DNA of 64,000 nucleotides from Clostridium sp. BNL1100. Lineage in GTDB: Bacteria; Bacillota; Clostridia; Acetivibrionales; DSM-1351. The notes under the pieces are model-generated. The model was not told the DNA's origin, did no database searches, and saw only the letters and a list, made by a program, of their open reading frames with translations. Positions 35,499 through 43,449 of this stretch are shown here, in pieces; the stretch's first letter is position 1, and each line of letters opens with the position of its first letter. The DNA is taken from NCBI RefSeq assembly GCF_000244875.1, contig NC_016791.1, positions 1,361,501 through 1,425,500 of the forward strand. The letters run 5' to 3'. The translations under genes and the position numbers were made by a program.

Positions 35499-36296
35499 AT
35501 GAATTATATACAAAGCAGCCAAAACTCAACTTTAAAGGAAATTAAGTCACTGCACTTGAAAAAAAACAGGGATTCGCAGGGCTTATATTTTGTAGAGGGA
35601 ATACGCTTTGTCAACGATGCCATTGACAACGGAAAGGTTATATCAAAAATAATAATTTCAGATAAGCTGGAAGGCCTTAATGGGGGTAGTGAACTGATAG
35701 AAAAGGTTAAAGGTGTTTGCAGCGACATAAGCCTTGTTCCTGAAAAATTATTCAAAGAAGTCTCAGATACTCAGACTCCTCAAGGTATTCTTGCAGTGCT
35801 TGAAAAGAATCAATTTGATTTTGAGCAGGTTATTGAGGAAGGCAATTCTGTGGTAATATTGGATTGTCTACAAGATCCCGGCAACGCAGGAACAATTATT
35901 AGAACTGCAGATGCCGCGGGAATTTCGGCAGTACTTATGTCAAAAGGCTGCGTTGATCTTTATTCTCCAAAAGTTCTTAGATCTACAATGGGTTCTGTTT
36001 TTCATGTCCCGATATTTGAAGGATTGAATATTACAGAAACTATCCAAGTACTTAAACAAAAGGGTTACAAGGTAATAGCCTCTCATTTGTCAGGCAAAAA
36101 CAATTACTTTCAGGAGAACCTGACAGGCAGGAGTGCAATTATTGTAGGCAATGAGGCAAATGGTATTTCTGATGAAACAGCCCATATGGCGGACAGCCTC
36201 GTAAAAATACCCATGCCCGGCAAGGCTGAATCCTTAAATGCTTCTATTGCAGCGTCTATAATGATATATGAAATTGTAAGACAGAAAGCAATGTAA
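35499..36296 (+). CDS. SpoU/TrmH-type RNA 2'-O-methyltransferase
   Basis: In this 265-aa protein, an N-terminal substrate-binding domain (about 1-95; FVEGIRFVNDAID near the start, DTQTPQGILAVL near 90) is followed by the SPOUT catalytic domain with knotted motifs DCLQDPGNAGTIIRTADAAG (about 123-142), VGNEANGISDE (motif 2) and IPMPGKAESLNASIAASIMIYE (motif 3). It uses SAM to methylate 23S rRNA or tRNA ribose. The exact target cannot be told. It starts behind ACGGAGGA. Confidence 0.92.
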   Translation: MNYIQSSQNSTLKEIKSLHLKKNRDSQGLYFVEGIRFVNDAIDNGKVISKIIISDKLEGLNGGSELIEKVKGVCSDISLVPEKLFKEVSDTQTPQGILAVLEKNQFDFEQVIEEGNSVVILDCLQDPGNAGTIIRTADAAGISAVLMSKGCVDLYSPKVLRSTMGSVFHVPIFEGLNITETIQVLKQKGYKVIASHLSGKNNYFQENLTGRSAIIVGNEANGISDETAHMADSLVKIPMPGKAESLNASIAASIMIYEIVRQKAM

Positions 36297-36350
36297 AATT
36301 TTGTTATAAGTCCTTGAAGATTTACCAAAACCCATATATAATATTCCTAT

Positions 36351-36366
36351 ATGGGAACGTTCCCAT
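36351..36366. promoter_or_regulatory. LacI-type operator before the lacI-family gene
   Basis: ATGGGAACGTTCCCAT is a perfect 16-bp palindrome 27 bp before the regulator start. The same core recurs at 37450. Autoregulation is likely. Confidence 0.75.
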
Positions 36367-36392
36367 TTTTATTAAATTTCATGGAGGAATTT

Positions 36393-37406
36393 TTGAACAA
36401 TATTTTTGATATAGCTAGAATGGCAGGTGTATCAAAAACTACGGTTTCAAGGGTAATAAACAACCAGCCCGGTGTCAGGGAGGAAACCCGTATAAAGATA
36501 CAGGAAGCCATAAAAAAGTTAAATTACATTCCGAATCATGTTGCAAGAAGTTTGGTTTCAAGAAAATCCGGAGTTATCGGAGTTGTTTTAAATGAGTTTA
36601 ATGCTTCTGTGTATCTCAAACTTGCAAATTATCTTGAAAAATATGCGGCTCTGTATAATTACAATGTAGTTTTCTGCAGCTCAAACGACAATTACGAGTC
36701 CAAATACAGATATGTTCAGTATTTCACTGGAGGTGCGGCAGACGGGCTTATACTTTTTGGAAGTGACACAAGAGACAGAGAGTTGGTTAAGAAAGTTCTC
36801 AAAACAGGTTTTCCACTAGTATTAATAGAGAATTACTTTAATGAAATAAAGATTAATGATGTAATAATTGACAACTTCTCAGGAGCAGTAAATGCTGTTA
36901 ATTATCTGGTAGAGCTGGGGCATCGTAAAATTGCACACATTACCGGAAATAAAAACCACAAGGTTGCGTTGGAAAGGCTTAACGGTTATATAAAAGCCTT
37001 AAACGAAAACGGTATAGCCTATAACAAGGAATACGTCATACATACAGATTCCGGTGAGCAAAGCGGATGCAAATCTGCAGACAAATTGTTAAGATTAAAG
37101 GAACCTCCCACTGCCATATTTACATTTAACGATATGCAGGGATATGAGGTAATCCAAAGGGCATCCGAGTTGGGAATAAGTGTTCCGCGGGATTTATCAG
37201 TGGTTGGTTTTGATAATATTTACGATATTCTCAGGTTCATTCCGTCCAATATACGGCTCACTTCCATGAAGCAGCCCATGGACAAAGTAGCTGAGGCTGC
37301 AATAAGTTTAATGATGACAAATATTGACGACATTAATGCAAAACCTCAGATTATTTCATTTGAAACGGAAATATTTCATGGTACTTCTTGTTGTGAAAAG
37401 AAATGA
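36393..37406 (+). CDS. LacI family regulator of the cellobiose phosphorylase gene
   Basis: TTG 36393 is chosen because GGAGGAA lies 5 nt upstream and the protein then begins, like the family, with NNIFDIARMAGVSKTTVSRVINNQPGV. The longer ATG frame starts inside the operator. In this 337-aa protein, the HTH covers residues 4-24, the hinge helix is near 50 (NHVARSLVSRKSG), and the periplasmic-binding-protein-like effector domain spans 60-330 (VVGFDNIYDILRF). It most likely senses cellobiose or a related sugar phosphate. A second operator lies 43 bp downstream of it, just before the cellobiose phosphorylase gene. Confidence 0.9.
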   Translation: MNNIFDIARMAGVSKTTVSRVINNQPGVREETRIKIQEAIKKLNYIPNHVARSLVSRKSGVIGVVLNEFNASVYLKLANYLEKYAALYNYNVVFCSSNDNYESKYRYVQYFTGGAADGLILFGSDTRDRELVKKVLKTGFPLVLIENYFNEIKINDVIIDNFSGAVNAVNYLVELGHRKIAHITGNKNHKVALERLNGYIKALNENGIAYNKEYVIHTDSGEQSGCKSADKLLRLKEPPTAIFTFNDMQGYEVIQRASELGISVPRDLSVVGFDNIYDILRFIPSNIRLTSMKQPMDKVAEAAISLMMTNIDDINAKPQIISFETEIFHGTSCCEKK

Positions 37407-37448
37407 GCTTGGTGAGAGCTTAATAAAATAATATATTTTAGCATAAAA

Positions 37449-37462
37449 TGGGAACGTTCCCA
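37449..37462. promoter_or_regulatory. LacI-type operator before cellobiose phosphorylase
   Basis: TGGGAACGTTCCCA is a perfect 14-bp palindrome sharing the GGGAACGTTCCC core with the regulator's own operator; it ends 21 bp before the start codon. Confidence 0.75.
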
Positions 37463-37483
37463 CTGTATGCAGAGGAGGTAAAT

Positions 37484-39838
37484 ATGAGGTTCGGATATTT
37501 TGATCGACAGAACAGAGAGTATGTTGTTACAAGGCCTGATACACCAACGCCATGGATTAATTACATAGGCAGCGGAAATTACGGGGGGATAGTTTCCAAT
37601 ACAGGAGGAGGGTACAGTTTCCATAAGGACCCTCAAAATCGCAGGGTAACACGATACAGATACAACAATATACCAATGGACAGACCCGGACGGTACGTTT
37701 ATATAAGAAATAAGGACACAGGGGAGTACTGGAACCCCGGATACCAGCCTGTCCAGAAAAACCTGGACGGTTACAGCTGCCGTCACGGTCTAGGCTACAC
37801 TGTTCTGACCGGAGAATATAAAGGGGTTATAGGAGAGGTTACATATTTTGTACCCGACGATAAGAACTTTGAACTATGGTTTGTAAAAGTATCCAATACC
37901 CGGAGTATAAAGCAGAATCTTCAGGTTTTCGCATACTCCGAATTCTGCTTCTGGGATGCAATCATGGATCAACAAAATGTTGACTGGGTTCAACAGATTA
38001 ATCAGGGCAGGTTCGATGATGGAATTATCACATGGCATCCGCACCACATAAGTGACAATGCTGCTTTTTTTGCAACAGGTGAAAAAGTAAACAGCTTTGA
38101 TACCAATCTGGAAACCTTTATAGGAAAGTATAGATCGGAAAGCAATCCTATTGCCTTGGAACAGGGAGGTTGCAGTAATTCCGTATCTTACAGGACAAAC
38201 GGAGTAGGAGCCTTTTGCATCGATTGTGATCTTGGCCCCAATGAAGAGCGTGAGTTGGTTTTTGTACTTGGGTTTGCAGAGGAAAAATCAGAAATAAAAA
38301 AAGACATAAAGGATTACCTGTTGCCGGAAAATGCTAAGGCAGCTTTCAGCAGACTACAGGGTTCATGGGTTGACTTTATATCCAAGCTCAGTGTTGAAAC
38401 ACCTGATGAGGATATGAACCTATTTGTAAACATATGGAACCAGTATCAGTGCAAAACAACCTTTAACTGGTCAAGATTTGTTTCACTGTATCAACTGGGT
38501 CTGGGAAGAGGTATGGGTATCAGAGACAGTGCCCAGGATACACTAGGGGTAATGCATACCATACCCGGGGAGGCTAAGGAGCTTATTATAAAGCTTCTCA
38601 AATGTCAGTACACGGATGGAAGGGCATATCATTTATTCTTTCCGCTTACAGGGGAAGGCGGACAGGGGGATGCTCCCGTCAAGAAATTTGACTGGTACTC
38701 CGATGACCATCTGTGGCTAATACTTGCTGTAAATGCGTATATAAAGGAAACAGGAGATTTTGATTTTCTTAACATGGAAGTTCCGTATAACGATAAAATT
38801 ACCTCCCAGACGGTAATGCAGCACCTTGATAAGGCCTTGGAATTTACAAATAATAACCGTGGTCCTAACAATATTGCTCTTGCAGGCCGTGCTGACTGGA
38901 ATGACACACTTAACCTTGATACCGGTAAGGGTGTTGCAGAAAGTGTATTTACGTCTATGCTTTATTGCAGGGCATTAATAGAAATGATTGAAATACTGGA
39001 ATTCTTAAAAAGGACGGATATGATAGGAAAATATTCCAACATGTATGAGGATATGAAGAACGCCATAAACGATACCTGTTGGGATGGAGAATGGTACAAG
39101 AGGGCTTTTGATGATAACAGTCAGCCTCTTGGCTCAAAGGAAAACAAGTTCGGTAAAATATTTATAAATTCCCAGTCATGGGCAGTTTTAAGCAAAGTAG
39201 CGGAAAACGGAAGAGAAGAGCAGTCAATGGAATCCGTCGAAAAGTATCTAAATTCAAAGTACGGGATTGTAACCATGTATCCTGCTTACACGGAGCATGA
39301 CACCACAAAAGGCGGAGTAACGACATATCCTCCGGGAACAAAGGAAAATGGGGGGATTTTCCTTCACACAAATCCTTGGGTAATGATTTCAGAGGTAATG
39401 CTTGGCCACGGAGATAAGGCTTTTATGTATTACAATCAGATTTTGCCGGGCAAAAGGAATGATGATGCGGAACTTTATGAGGTCGAGCCTTACGTTTATT
39501 GCCAGAATATTTTGGGCAAAGAGCATCCTCAGTTCGGAATAGGCAGAAATTCCTGGCTTTCAGGAACGGCTGCTTGGAATATGGTAGCTTCCAGCCAGTA
39601 CATACTGGGAATAAGGGCAAACTATGATTCACTGACGGTTGATCCGTGTATTCCTTCAAGCTGGAATGGTTTTAAAGCTACAAGGGTATTCAGGGGTGCT
39701 ACCTATAATATAGAAGTACAAAATCCAAACAGGGTTTGTGCAGGGGTGGCAAAGATAATTGTAGACGGCGTTGAAGGGGAAAAGATTCCTGTATTTGAGG
39801 CGGGAACAGAGCACAACGTAGTGGTTGTAATGAAATAA
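37484..39838 (+). CDS. Cellobiose phosphorylase, GH94
   Basis: ATG 37484 follows GAGGAGG. A frame from 37448 would start in the operator. The 785-aa product converts cellobiose and phosphate to glucose 1-phosphate and glucose in the cytoplasm, saving ATP. The start RFGYFDRQNREYVVTRPDTPTPWINYIG and the central catalytic motif ADWND (about residues 468-472, the general acid Asp) mark GH94. The (beta/alpha) barrel ends in a C-terminal beta domain. N-terminal similarity is clearest to cellobiose-specific enzymes rather than chitobiose or cellodextrin ones. A LacI regulator and matching operator lie upstream. Confidence 0.92.
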   Translation: MRFGYFDRQNREYVVTRPDTPTPWINYIGSGNYGGIVSNTGGGYSFHKDPQNRRVTRYRYNNIPMDRPGRYVYIRNKDTGEYWNPGYQPVQKNLDGYSCRHGLGYTVLTGEYKGVIGEVTYFVPDDKNFELWFVKVSNTRSIKQNLQVFAYSEFCFWDAIMDQQNVDWVQQINQGRFDDGIITWHPHHISDNAAFFATGEKVNSFDTNLETFIGKYRSESNPIALEQGGCSNSVSYRTNGVGAFCIDCDLGPNEERELVFVLGFAEEKSEIKKDIKDYLLPENAKAAFSRLQGSWVDFISKLSVETPDEDMNLFVNIWNQYQCKTTFNWSRFVSLYQLGLGRGMGIRDSAQDTLGVMHTIPGEAKELIIKLLKCQYTDGRAYHLFFPLTGEGGQGDAPVKKFDWYSDDHLWLILAVNAYIKETGDFDFLNMEVPYNDKITSQTVMQHLDKALEFTNNNRGPNNIALAGRADWNDTLNLDTGKGVAESVFTSMLYCRALIEMIEILEFLKRTDMIGKYSNMYEDMKNAINDTCWDGEWYKRAFDDNSQPLGSKENKFGKIFINSQSWAVLSKVAENGREEQSMESVEKYLNSKYGIVTMYPAYTEHDTTKGGVTTYPPGTKENGGIFLHTNPWVMISEVMLGHGDKAFMYYNQILPGKRNDDAELYEVEPYVYCQNILGKEHPQFGIGRNSWLSGTAAWNMVASSQYILGIRANYDSLTVDPCIPSSWNGFKATRVFRGATYNIEVQNPNRVCAGVAKIIVDGVEGEKIPVFEAGTEHNVVVVMK

Positions 39839-39846
39839 GATAATTA

Positions 39847-39875
39847 AAAGGGAGTGCCGTTGAGGCACTCCCTTT
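39847..39875. terminator. Terminator of the cellobiose phosphorylase gene, shared with the reverse gene
   Basis: AAAGGGAGTGCC-GTTGA-GGCACTCCCTTT is a 12-bp perfect stem between convergent genes. Confidence 0.88.
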
Positions 39876-39876
39876 G

Positions 39877-40224
39877 CTAATTCCTTTCTTTTGAGCAGAA
39901 TCCATAAATCAAAACAAGTAATGAAATAATGAATTGAACCCCAAGCAAGAGCTTTAAGATGGGATTTATATCACTTAAAATCCCTCCATGGCTTCCGCCG
40001 TACGTCCTTTGGATTATGTATGCATCATTCAAGGTTATTACTGTCATTAATTCAAACATACATACAAACAGCAGAGCAATTCCGAATTTTATCATAGATA
40101 ATCCGGTTTGGGATATTCTATATACATGTTGGGGAAGATCAGCTTGTTCCACAAGGTCTATATGACAGTCACTGCACTGTGTATAACCGTTTTCATATTC
40201 TACTTTACATTTTGGACAAATCAT
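39877..40224 (-). CDS. Small zinc-ribbon protein with two membrane helices
   Basis: This 115-aa protein has an N-terminal zinc ribbon (CPKC ... CSDC, residues 3-20) and two hydrophobic helices (about 43-66 SMIKFGIALLFVCMFELMTVI and 88-110 LKLLLGVQFIISLLVLIYGF). The start is behind AGGAGG. It probably sits in the membrane with the zinc ribbon in the cytoplasm. The family is common in clostridia, without a known function. It is followed by a coiled-coil protein and a membrane protein, possibly a unit. Confidence 0.8.
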   Translation of the reverse strand: MICPKCKVEYENGYTQCSDCHIDLVEQADLPQHVYRISQTGLSMIKFGIALLFVCMFELMTVITLNDAYIIQRTYGGSHGGILSDINPILKLLLGVQFIISLLVLIYGFCSKERN

Positions 40225-40245
40225 TATTGCAACCTCCTATAAAGC

Positions 40246-41190
40246 TTATATTTCTATCGACGAGATAAGATCTGCTTTTCTGCTTTCATTATCGGAGAGG
40301 TTTTTCTTTAGTTCCTTTCTGTTGGTTTCAAGAATTCTTAATGTTTTATTTATTTTATCCATAAGATTTCTTAGACTTTCAGCATCACTTCGTATCCTGT
40401 CTCTTACTTTTAAATCTGTAAAAATATTATCAAACCAGAAATCAACAGCTCTGGTAGTAGAATCGATTTCGGAAGAAAGGTACGAAGCCTGTAGATTCAC
40501 ATCCTTTAGTTCATTCTCGAAAGCCTTAACTTGAGAGTTCAATATATTGAAATTTCTTTGAGCTTCTTCAATATGGTTGTATTTTGCCGAATGAGTTAAA
40601 ATTCCTCCATCCAGCCATACATCGAGCGTAGCAAGGTCTTCTGCCTTATTGAGATGCTCCATGGCATTGTTAGCTGTAATCAAAACATTGTTACCGGCTC
40701 TAATAGCTTCCTCTGCCTCAACCAGCTGCCCGGAAAGGAATTTATGTTCCTGCCCTAGTTCCATGTACGTTTTGTATGACTCGGCTGAGATATTGTTTTT
40801 TATTGATTCCTCACGTTTTGCCAATTCATCCTCTACTGTGCGTTTCAATTCGTAAAGTTCAGACAGCTTCACATTTAGTTCTGATTCTTGCTTTAACAAT
40901 ACACATACATTTTCAGTAGCCCTGTCATAATCCATTTTTGCAGCAAACATTTCTTGGGTTTCTTTATTTACTTTTCCCTCATATTTTCCTAAAATTTTTC
41001 GTAGAGAGTTTGCTAAGGAATCCTTTTTTATATTTTCCACATCCAGGGATTCAGCTTCAAATTTATGAAGAAGAGTATTCACATTGGCCTTAGCATCAGA
41101 TACTTTTCCACGAATATTTTCCATTCTATGTTCCAGTACAGGTAGCACTTCGAGACGGTCTTTTATTTCCTGCAATTGCTTGTTGTCCAT
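40246..41190 (-). CDS. Coiled-coil protein of unknown function
   Basis: This 314-aa protein is almost entirely predicted helix with long heptad-like stretches (HRMENIRGKVSDAKANVNTLLHKFEAE; AQRNFNILNSQVKAFENELKDVNLQ). It has no membrane segment or catalytic motif. It starts behind GGAGGG. Possibilities include a structural partner of the neighbouring membrane proteins. I do not recognise a PspA/IM30 signature. Confidence 0.7.
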   Translation of the reverse strand: MDNKQLQEIKDRLEVLPVLEHRMENIRGKVSDAKANVNTLLHKFEAESLDVENIKKDSLANSLRKILGKYEGKVNKETQEMFAAKMDYDRATENVCVLLKQESELNVKLSELYELKRTVEDELAKREESIKNNISAESYKTYMELGQEHKFLSGQLVEAEEAIRAGNNVLITANNAMEHLNKAEDLATLDVWLDGGILTHSAKYNHIEEAQRNFNILNSQVKAFENELKDVNLQASYLSSEIDSTTRAVDFWFDNIFTDLKVRDRIRSDAESLRNLMDKINKTLRILETNRKELKKNLSDNESRKADLISSIEI

Positions 41191-41247
41191 TTTAATCCCT
41201 CCAGTTATTTAAAATTATTATAATATAAAGAACCATATTCTCAATTT

Positions 41248-41961
41248 TTAGGTAATATGTATAGGCGGTGTATCAACAACATATATTATTTTTTTCAATA
41301 CACTTTCGTTTTTCTCATAATAATCACTGTCCTTCAAGATACTAAGACTGGTTCCGTAATCTATAAGTCCTCTTGAAATAATTGTGCCTTTTCGTATAAG
41401 AATACTGTCAACCTTTAATATATTTCTCCAGAACTGCTTTGATCTTCGTAAATCTATATCCTTGCCGTTTTTAAACTTCAAAACATAGTGAAGGTCAACT
41501 TTTGAAATGGATTTTCTATTGTATGAACAGTAAACCTCAGCATTATTTACATCCTTCCAACTATATATTCGGCTTTTATTAAAAAAGCCTTCGTCCGAGA
41601 TTATCTCATTCTCACTTACTTTTGTATATGTAGAAAAAAGCTGAATTACTAGTATTAAAAAAATAACTGAAATAATCAGAAAGACTTTCTCAATGCCCAG
41701 TCTTGTTATGGTTTTGTATAGTATAGGAGGATAAAAACCTGCTTCTTCACGAGAAATAATTATACAAAATATAGCAAAACCATATAAGAAAAATACCCAT
41801 TTCAGGAATCCTGAACTAACAAACAGTAAATCTCCCGTTGACATAAATGTTTTTTGTTGAATAAAAATAAAAAGATTGTAAAGCATAATTAAAATTATAG
41901 AAATCGGTGCACCTGTAAATACACATTTTAACGTAAAGCTAATTTTCTCTGCAGCATCCAT
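41248..41961 (-). CDS. Small membrane protein with four helices
   Basis: The start ATG 41961 has GAGG 6 nt upstream. A longer TTG frame from 42024 has no SD. The 237-aa product has hydrophobic helices at about 15-37, 47-67, 84-104 and possibly more. After about residue 115 it is a soluble C-terminal domain of about 120 residues (ENEIISDEGFFNKSRIYSWKDVNNAEVYCSYNRK ... YVLKFKNGKDIDLRRSKQFW), which resembles a bacterial PH-like (bPH) or DUF304-type domain. The family is not certain. Confidence 0.65.
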   Translation of the reverse strand: MDAAEKISFTLKCVFTGAPISIILIMLYNLFIFIQQKTFMSTGDLLFVSSGFLKWVFFLYGFAIFCIIISREEAGFYPPILYKTITRLGIEKVFLIISVIFLILVIQLFSTYTKVSENEIISDEGFFNKSRIYSWKDVNNAEVYCSYNRKSISKVDLHYVLKFKNGKDIDLRRSKQFWRNILKVDSILIRKGTIISRGLIDYGTSLSILKDSDYYEKNESVLKKIIYVVDTPPIHIT

Positions 41962-42047
41962 GAAAACCTCATAAATTATAAAATATTTCCCATCCATTAT
42001 ATAATCTGGAAAAGCTGTAGTCAAATAGAAACAAGCAAATTTGTGCC

Positions 42048-42076
42048 TTGATTGTTTTAGTTTAAGTTGCTATAAT
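42048..42076 (+). promoter_or_regulatory. Promoter of the pheST operon
   Basis: TTGATT (42048-42053), 17-nt spacer and TATAAT (42071-42076). Transcription would start near 42083, giving a 300-nt leader. Confidence 0.8.
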
Positions 42077-42114
42077 ACCTTTATATATGTGGTTTTGAAA
42101 TTATAATTCAATTG

Positions 42115-42368
42115 CAATGATGGAGAAAAGTAAGCGAGAGACGAGTATTTCAGAGAGAAGGTATCACCGGCTGAAAGTACCTTTATTATACGACTTGCCC
42201 AAGTTCCCTCCGAAGCTGCAGCTTTGAACCGTGATATGTTTTTTATCATTTGTAGAGGCTGCCGGTTAAAACCGTTATATTTAAAAAAGAGTCCGGGTAA
42301 GTTTATCCGGAAATCCGGGTGGTACCGCGAAGATATCCTTCGTCCCTTTATTGGGGCGGAGGTTTTTT
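42115..42368 (+). promoter_or_regulatory. T-box leader of pheST (specifier UUC, Phe)
   Basis: This tRNA-sensing T-box riboswitch has a stem I base GGAG (42124 region) that pairs with CTCC (42207-42210). Just before the right arm is the specifier UUC (42204-42206, Phe). The T-box GGGTGGTACCGCG is at 42317-42329, and the intrinsic terminator CCTTCGTCCC ... GGGGCGGAGG with T6 is at 42337-42368. Uncharged tRNA-Phe would pair with the T-box and favour antitermination. Confidence 0.9.
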
Positions 42369-42405
42369 ATTTTGTGACAGTAAGTAATGAAAGGAGATAA
42401 TAGAA

Positions 42406-43437
42406 GTGATTGAAAAAATCAGTAATTTAAGAGATACTGCCATTGGTAGGATCAAGGAAGCTGTCAGCAGTGCAGAGGTAGAAGAACTCAGAGTAAAGCT
42501 GCTGGGCAAAAAAGGTGAATTGACTGAAATGCTAAAAGACCTCAAGAATATGGATATTGAGGAAAGAAAGCAGTTTGGGCAGGAAGCAAATGCATTGAAA
42601 AACGAATTAACTGAGATAATTGAAGGAAAATTCAAGGAGCTTAGTGTAAATGATGTAAAGAAGTCTTTATCCAACGGGTCAAACTTTGATATATCTTTAC
42701 CGGGTACTAACTTCAAGCTCGGCTCTTTGCACCCTGTAACTATTGTACAAAAGGAAATAGAAAGAATATTTACGGGAATGGGCTTCAATATAGTTGATGG
42801 TCCTGAGGCAGAGGAAGAATTCTTTAATTTTGAGGCATTAAATATACCAAAGCACCATCCCGCAAGAGATATGCAGGACACATACTGGTTGGAAAACGGC
42901 TCTTTGCTGAGAACCCATACATCTCCATGCCAGGTTAGGGCAATGCAGAAGTACGGAGCACCTCTCAAGGTAATTGCTCCGGGAAGATGTTTCAGAAATG
43001 AAAGTACTGATACTTCACATGAAAATACATTCTTCCAGTTGGAAGGAATGATGATTGATAAAAACGTATCAATTGCAAATCTCATTTATGTAATGAAGTT
43101 GCTTTTGTCCGAAGTGTTTCAGAGAGATGTTAAAATAAGGCTTAGACCAGGGTTTTTCCCATTCGTTGAACCGGGCTTTGAACTTGACTTGAACTGTATG
43201 ATCTGTGGCGGAAAAGGCTGTCCTACTTGTAAGCATTCAGGCTGGATAGAATTACTGCCTTGTGGAATGGTTCATCCTAATGTACTCCGCTACGGTGGCA
43301 TAGACCCTGAGGAATATACAGGTTTTGCATTCGGACTTGGACTTACAAGACTTGCAATGATGAAATATGGAATAAGTGATATCCGTGTTCTTAATTCAGG
43401 CGATTTAAGGGCTATGGAACAATTTTCGGTAAGATAG
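42406..43437 (+). CDS. pheS: Phenylalanyl-tRNA synthetase alpha subunit
   Basis: This 343-aa protein starts at GTG behind AAGGAG. It has an N-terminal coiled coil (about 1-85) and a class II catalytic core with motif 2 (FRNESTDTSHENTFFQLEGMMID) and motif 3 (GFAFGLGLTRLAMMKYGI). It forms the alpha2-beta2 enzyme with PheT and charges tRNA-Phe. The RHAT-type zinc-like CMICGGKGCPTCKHSG insert (about 263-278) is typical of the bacterial alpha subunit. It is under T-box control. Confidence 0.98.
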   Translation: MIEKISNLRDTAIGRIKEAVSSAEVEELRVKLLGKKGELTEMLKDLKNMDIEERKQFGQEANALKNELTEIIEGKFKELSVNDVKKSLSNGSNFDISLPGTNFKLGSLHPVTIVQKEIERIFTGMGFNIVDGPEAEEEFFNFEALNIPKHHPARDMQDTYWLENGSLLRTHTSPCQVRAMQKYGAPLKVIAPGRCFRNESTDTSHENTFFQLEGMMIDKNVSIANLIYVMKLLLSEVFQRDVKIRLRPGFFPFVEPGFELDLNCMICGGKGCPTCKHSGWIELLPCGMVHPNVLRYGGIDPEEYTGFAFGLGLTRLAMMKYGISDIRVLNSGDLRAMEQFSVR

Positions 43438-43449
43438 GAGGGAAAAAGA

